A DNA stretch of 9,158 bases, taken from JBDRMV01 sp043825615 (GTDB lineage Bacteria > CG03). Within the stretch, counting starts at the first letter, position 1. Every line of letters begins with the position of its first letter. The position numbers and the translations under genes were made by a program. The notes below the pieces were generated by a model. It was not told the DNA's origin, made no database searches, and saw only the letters and a program-made list of their open reading frames with translations. The stretch spans positions 1 to 9,158 of the forward strand of contig JBDRRS010000015.1 in NCBI GenBank assembly GCA_043825615.1, read 5' to 3'. Below are positions 5,886 through 9,158 of this stretch, in pieces.

Positions 5886-8800
5886 CTACGGGGTTCCCGC
5901 CGTAATCGTTGCCGTTATTTCTTTCTCGTCAATCGTTGAGGTGCTGTCCGGCGTCTTTATCAAGAACCAGATATTTCTCAGCGCGTCTTTAATTACGTCT
6001 ATGCCTGTCTCATTAAGAGCAAATTTTGCGGCAGTGCATTTTACTGTCGTCGTGGAAAGAATGTTATCGGCGACAAAAGTTGTTGAAGACGGCTCCACCG
6101 TGTTAAACCCCGCCGAAAGGGAAAACTCATCGTTCCCCGGCGAGTCCTTAATCAGCCAGCCCTTTCCCGAGCCGATTGCCGACGATGAAAACAGCGAATA
6201 GGTCTCGGTAATATTTCCCGTATTCGTAACCGTGATTGTCGTTCCGTTCACGACGGCGCTTGAAGCGTTCAGATTCCCGTAGTCATAGGTGCTCGGGGAA
6301 ATCGAAATTCCCAGAACCGCCGTGACCGTCACCGTCGAAGCATTTGAAACCAGAGACCAGTTCCCCGGAGAGTTCGCCCCCGTGTTTTCATCTCTCGTCC
6401 ACAGACGGAAATAATATGTAACGTTCCCGTGAAGACCCGTTATATTCTGCGTCTGCCCGCTTAACGGCGAAACGGAAGTCGTGTCAAACAGAAGTTCATA
6501 TTTGTCGTCAAAGTCAGTCCATTCATCTGAGTCCGTCGTCCAGTCAACGGAAGAAAACGTTGAATACCTTATCTTCCACTGGCCGTCCGTGATGTCTCCC
6601 GTCGTCCCGTCGTCGCCGGGAGCAATCCACGTCAGCTGAACATCGCCGCTGCCGTCGTCAAGAGCGAGAGATGAAAGAGTCGTAACCGCCTCAGGTCTTA
6701 TCCTGCACCAGACTGTCGCCCCGTATGAAATCCCCGAATAATTCGGAATCTCGTCATTCGTCCAGAGACGAAAGTAATACGTCGTTTCCGCGCTGAGAAG
6801 CGTTGTCGTTGAAACAACGGTGCCGGTGCTGGTCCCCGAGGCATCAATGATAATCTGTGCGGAGGATGTCGACCAATCCACAGTCGTAAATGTTGCATAC
6901 TGAATCGTAAAAGAAGAACCGGAAGGAAGGTCATCGCTCCAATCGTCGTCCCCCGGCGACTGCCACTCGAGCTGCACATAACCGGTTACCGTATAAGTTG
7001 AAGCGGAAATCGCCGTAACCGCCGCCGGCGCCGTCGTATCCCCCGCTGCGCCAATTGTTATAATACCGCTGTTAGCGCAGGACGTATCATAAGGTCCGTG
7101 GTAACCGGAGTCAACCATCAGACCATTGTACTGCGGCAGTTTCGCCTGAAACTTTCTGCCGTTGGTTCCTCCGGCGGCAATATCAATTGTAAAGACAATC
7201 TTCCGGCCCGAAGAGCCCGTAGCCATTGTCACCGTCTGCTGACATTCCCAGACGGCATAGGAAACGTTGTACGTCAATGTCCCCAGGTAAGAGTCCCCCG
7301 CGGAATAAGCGTTATCGCCGTCAACGTCCTGCCAGACCTTTATTGCAGAAATATCATCATCTTTTAACATCGTCGTCGTGGTCCCCGCCGTTGAAAGGCG
7401 GACACCTATGAGATTCTGGGAAATGCTGTTGTCGTGGCCGGGAACCTTGCACGCCAGCACCGTCTTGTTCGTATCCCCCTGGCTTACGCTCGCCGATGCA
7501 GCCGTCTGGGTGCTTATCTCCGAAGCAAGCATATTGTATGAGACATAAGTCGGATGCTGCCGCGCAGGCGATGAAGAAACGGAATCATCCCAGTCGCCGC
7601 TGGTGTCTATTTTTCCCGCACCTGTTGAAGTAATTTTTGTCCATGGCATATCTACCGGTGTGGATGACCAAGTAAATGAATCTATATGAACCCCTGCCGG
7701 TGATGTCCATAATCCAACACCGTCTGTCGTATTGCTTAAAGCGTTGCCAATATTGGTATCATCTACAGCTAAAATAATACAATTTGGTTTAAAGTAATAA
7801 ACCTGACTTGGAGTACCTTGTCCGTAATCCGAATCCATAAACAACGCATAATACCCGGGTTGTAGAATAGTTGATGAAGTTGAAGCGCCGTTTCTATAGG
7901 CATCTTCAATCACAGCGCCGCCGACCAGATCATAATTAGTAGCCCAGTCATCATAAATATCGTCAGCTTCCAATATATCCCTTATGCTGTATCCATTGAG
8001 GTCAATTGCCGTAGTTCCCGCATTATAAACTTCAACATATTCATCTGTGAGTTCGGTGGGAGCATTTGCCATAACCTCTGTTATATGGAGGAAACTCGTC
8101 GTTCCGGGACTTATCCCCGGCAGCGACCAGTTGTTGTTGTTTACAGCCGAATTGTCTCCTGATGAATTCCATATAGCGTAATTACCGGCATCGCTATACG
8201 CCTTTAACACAAACCAGTATGTTGTCCCTGTTATCAAACCTGTTATCGTATAACTCTCCTCGCTCTTTGACGCCTTCGGCCCCCAGCCGTAACTCGGAAC
8301 CCATGTCGAAACCCATAAAGCATAAAAATCAGCAGCCGAAATATAATTGCTTGAATATCTCAAAAGATATCCTGCCGCCGTGCCGACAGTCCCGTCATTA
8401 CCCGGAGCCGTCCATTTCAAAACGACATCCCCCGACCACGAACCGGCGAGAGCAGTCAGGTTCGATACCGGAGAGGGAAGAACTAAAACCTCGCTGACTT
8501 TTGCCCAGGCGGTCGCATTATTGGAAAGACCCGACCAGTTCGGTTTTTCGTCGCCCGTATTTATCCTGAAATAATATGTCACCCCCTCGTGGAGAGACGT
8601 CATTGTCCTCCCGTGCATTTCTCCCGCAGCATTAGTGTCCGTATCCAGTTCAAGTTCGTATTTATCGTCAAAATCAATCCATTCACCTGACGCCGACGTC
8701 CAGTCCACAGTCGAATATGTGGCGTATCTTATCCTGTATTTCCCGCCGGTAATCGCTCCAGTCCACCCGTCATCTCCGGGAACCGACCATGTCAAGTCAA

Positions 8801-9158
8801 TCTCTCCTCCGGTTGAGCCGGTTAATGCGGAAAGATTCGTGATTGACGCCGGAGCGCTGTCTTTCGGACAACTATAAGCAACATTATTGACAGAAGACAC
8901 ATCCTGCGAGGAGTTCCAGACCGCCCAATTATTTGCCTCATCTTCTGTTTTCATCGCAAACCAGTAAGAAGTTCCCTCCAGCAGACCCGTGATATCCCTG
9001 CTGTGCTCCTCTCCGGGCGTGGTATCGGTCGAGATGTCAATCGTCGTAACGGTGTAACTTGCAGGAGGGGAATCAAATTGGCTTCCCGTGATAATTGCAA
9101 CCGACGAATACTTTATCTTATAGGCGCCGCCGGCGATGTTGCCGGTCATCCCGTTGTC
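5886..9158 (-). CDS. giant exported FnIII/lamin-tail surface protein (5' end outside the window)
   Basis: The frame enters from the right edge; the in-window Met at 9149 is inside an FnIII domain (DNGMTGNI matches DDGWTGAI of the next repeat), so it is not the start. 1090 residues are visible, ending in TAG. Numbered from that Met: FnIII-1 (1-98, partial), FnIII-2 (about 100-213), FnIII-3 (225-340), lamin-tail domain (about 351-530; LHITEVMAN, EYVEVYNAG, IDLNGYSI), a beta-rich module (about 543-700) with a 12-residue EF-hand-like loop DVDGDNAYSAGD (608-619), FnIII-4 (705-815), FnIII-5 (818-945), and a C-terminal domain (946-1087) homologous to the protein at 178-726. FnIII repeats carry a PG(D/N)D(G/D) motif. 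Composition (Ser/Thr/Asp-rich, few Cys) fits an extracellular adhesin or matrix protein. No LPXTG, PEP-CTERM or transmembrane tail is seen; the last domain may do the anchoring (inference). Confidence 0.9.
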   Translation of the reverse strand, partial: DNGMTGNIAGGAYKIKYSSVAIITGSQFDSPPASYTVTTIDISTDTTPGEEHSRDITGLLEGTSYWFAMKTEDEANNWAVWNSSQDVSSVNNVAYSCPKDSAPASITNLSALTGSTGGEIDLTWSVPGDDGWTGAITGGKYRIRYATYSTVDWTSASGEWIDFDDKYELELDTDTNAAGEMHGRTMTSLHEGVTYYFRINTGDEKPNWSGLSNNATAWAKVSEVLVLPSPVSNLTALAGSWSGDVVLKWTAPGNDGTVGTAAGYLLRYSSNYISAADFYALWVSTWVPSYGWGPKASKSEESYTITGLITGTTYWFVLKAYSDAGNYAIWNSSGDNSAVNNNNWSLPGISPGTTSFLHITEVMANAPTELTDEYVEVYNAGTTAIDLNGYSIRDILEADDIYDDWATNYDLVGGAVIEDAYRNGASTSSTILQPGYYALFMDSDYGQGTPSQVYYFKPNCIILAVDDTNIGNALSNTTDGVGLWTSPAGVHIDSFTWSSTPVDMPWTKITSTGAGKIDTSGDWDDSVSSSPARQHPTYVSYNMLASEISTQTAASASVSQGDTNKTVLACKVPGHDNSISQNLIGVRLSTAGTTTTMLKDDDISAIKVWQDVDGDNAYSAGDSYLGTLTYNVSYAVWECQQTVTMATGSSGRKIVFTIDIAAGGTNGRKFQAKLPQYNGLMVDSGYHGPYDTSCANSGIITIGAAGDTTAPAAVTAISASTYTVTGYVQLEWQSPGDDDWSDDLPSGSSFTIQYATFTTVDWSTSSAQIIIDASGTSTGTVVSTTTLLSAETTYYFRLWTNDEIPNYSGISYGATVWCRIRPEAVTTLSSLALDDGSGDVQLTWIAPGDDGTTGDITDGQWKIRYSTFSSVDWTTDSDEWTDFDDKYELLFDTTSVSPLSGQTQNITGLHGNVTYYFRLWTRDENTGANSPGNWSLVSNASTVTVTAVLGISISPSTYDYGNLNASSAVVNGTTITVTNTGNITETYSLFSSSAIGSGKGWLIKDSPGNDEFSLSAGFNTVEPSSTTFVADNILSTTTVKCTAAKFALNETGIDVIKDALRNIWFLIKTPDSTSTIDEKEITATITAGTP
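6481..6620 (-). repeat. FnIII-5 copy of a duplicated module segment
   Basis: This stretch aligns without gaps to 8641-8780 (offset 2160 bp, exactly 720 codons). By hand count roughly seven of ten bases match, best around the block encoding EWTDFDDKYEL. It marks FnIII-2 and FnIII-5 as copies of one module, separated by FnIII-3, the lamin-tail and the EF-loop modules. Confidence 0.6.
8641..8780 (-). repeat. FnIII-2 copy of the duplicated module segment
   Basis: Partner of 6481-6620. It encodes EWIDFDDKYEL and the preceding VDWT strand. The neighbouring FnIII-3 and FnIII-4 lack the DFDDKYEL block, so this pair is closer to one another than to adjacent repeats. Confidence 0.6.

Noticed and set aside
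5839..6201. Plus-strand 120-codon frame opposite the end of the giant gene
   Set aside because: It begins with a hydrophobic stretch that could mimic a signal peptide, but lies opposite the C-terminal domain whose homology to the 182-residue protein proves the minus-strand reading.
6698..6979. Minus-strand 93-codon frame within the giant gene
   Set aside because: Same strand but another frame; the FnIII-4 module reads through the region without interruption.
1..9158. tRNA, rRNA, CRISPR array, integrase or insertion sequence
   Set aside because: I looked on both strands for cloverleaf pieces, regularly spaced repeats and transposase motifs and saw none; the only mobile-type signal is the short REPIN-like element.

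Overview
The window is one strand-biased block: every gene I support lies on the minus strand, so transcription runs from position 9158 down to 1. It is ordinary bacterial coding DNA (Shine-Dalgarno sites of the AGGAGG type, ATG/GTG/TTG starts, overlapping genes). A very long secreted protein of fibronectin type III (FnIII) repeats with a lamin-tail domain, two Wzy_C/O-antigen-ligase-type polymerase/ligase proteins with TPRs, and several small exported proteins suggest a bacterium with an elaborate cell surface. The repeat style resembles proteins I associate with uncultured candidate phyla such as Elusimicrobiota, but that placement is a guess. No tRNA, rRNA, CRISPR array or transposase gene is visible.

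Layout in transcription order. (1) 9158-5886: the 3' part of a giant exported protein: five FnIII modules, one lamin-tail domain, one beta-rich module with an EF-hand-like loop, and a C-terminal domain that recurs as a stand-alone protein at 726-178. (2) 5885-5732: a stem-loop terminator, a 23-bp operator-like palindrome and a doubtful 46-codon ORF. (3) 5731-5447: a 94-residue MerR-type DNA-binding protein. (4) 5446-5318: an intergenic space holding a REPIN-like inverted pair of short palindromes. (5) 5317-748: four tightly overlapping genes: Wzy_C ligase, membrane-anchored TPR protein, a second Wzy_C ligase fused to TPRs, and an exported protein with two tandem homologous Ig-like domains. (6) 726-178: a small exported protein homologous to the C-terminus of the giant protein. 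(7) 177-51: a leader-like spacer with alternative hairpins, then the first 16 codons of another exported protein at 50-1.

Inference: genes 5731-1 look like one transcription unit headed by a MerR-type regulator, encoding inner-membrane glycan ligase/polymerase machinery plus exported beta-sandwich proteins. The domain shared by the first and the next-to-last gene ties the giant surface protein to this unit. A plausible, untested reading is a surface-structure assembly or glycosylation locus. Two relationships can be read directly from the sequence and are its most distinctive parts: the split and fused forms of the same ligase-TPR architecture side by side, and the shared C-terminal/stand-alone domain.
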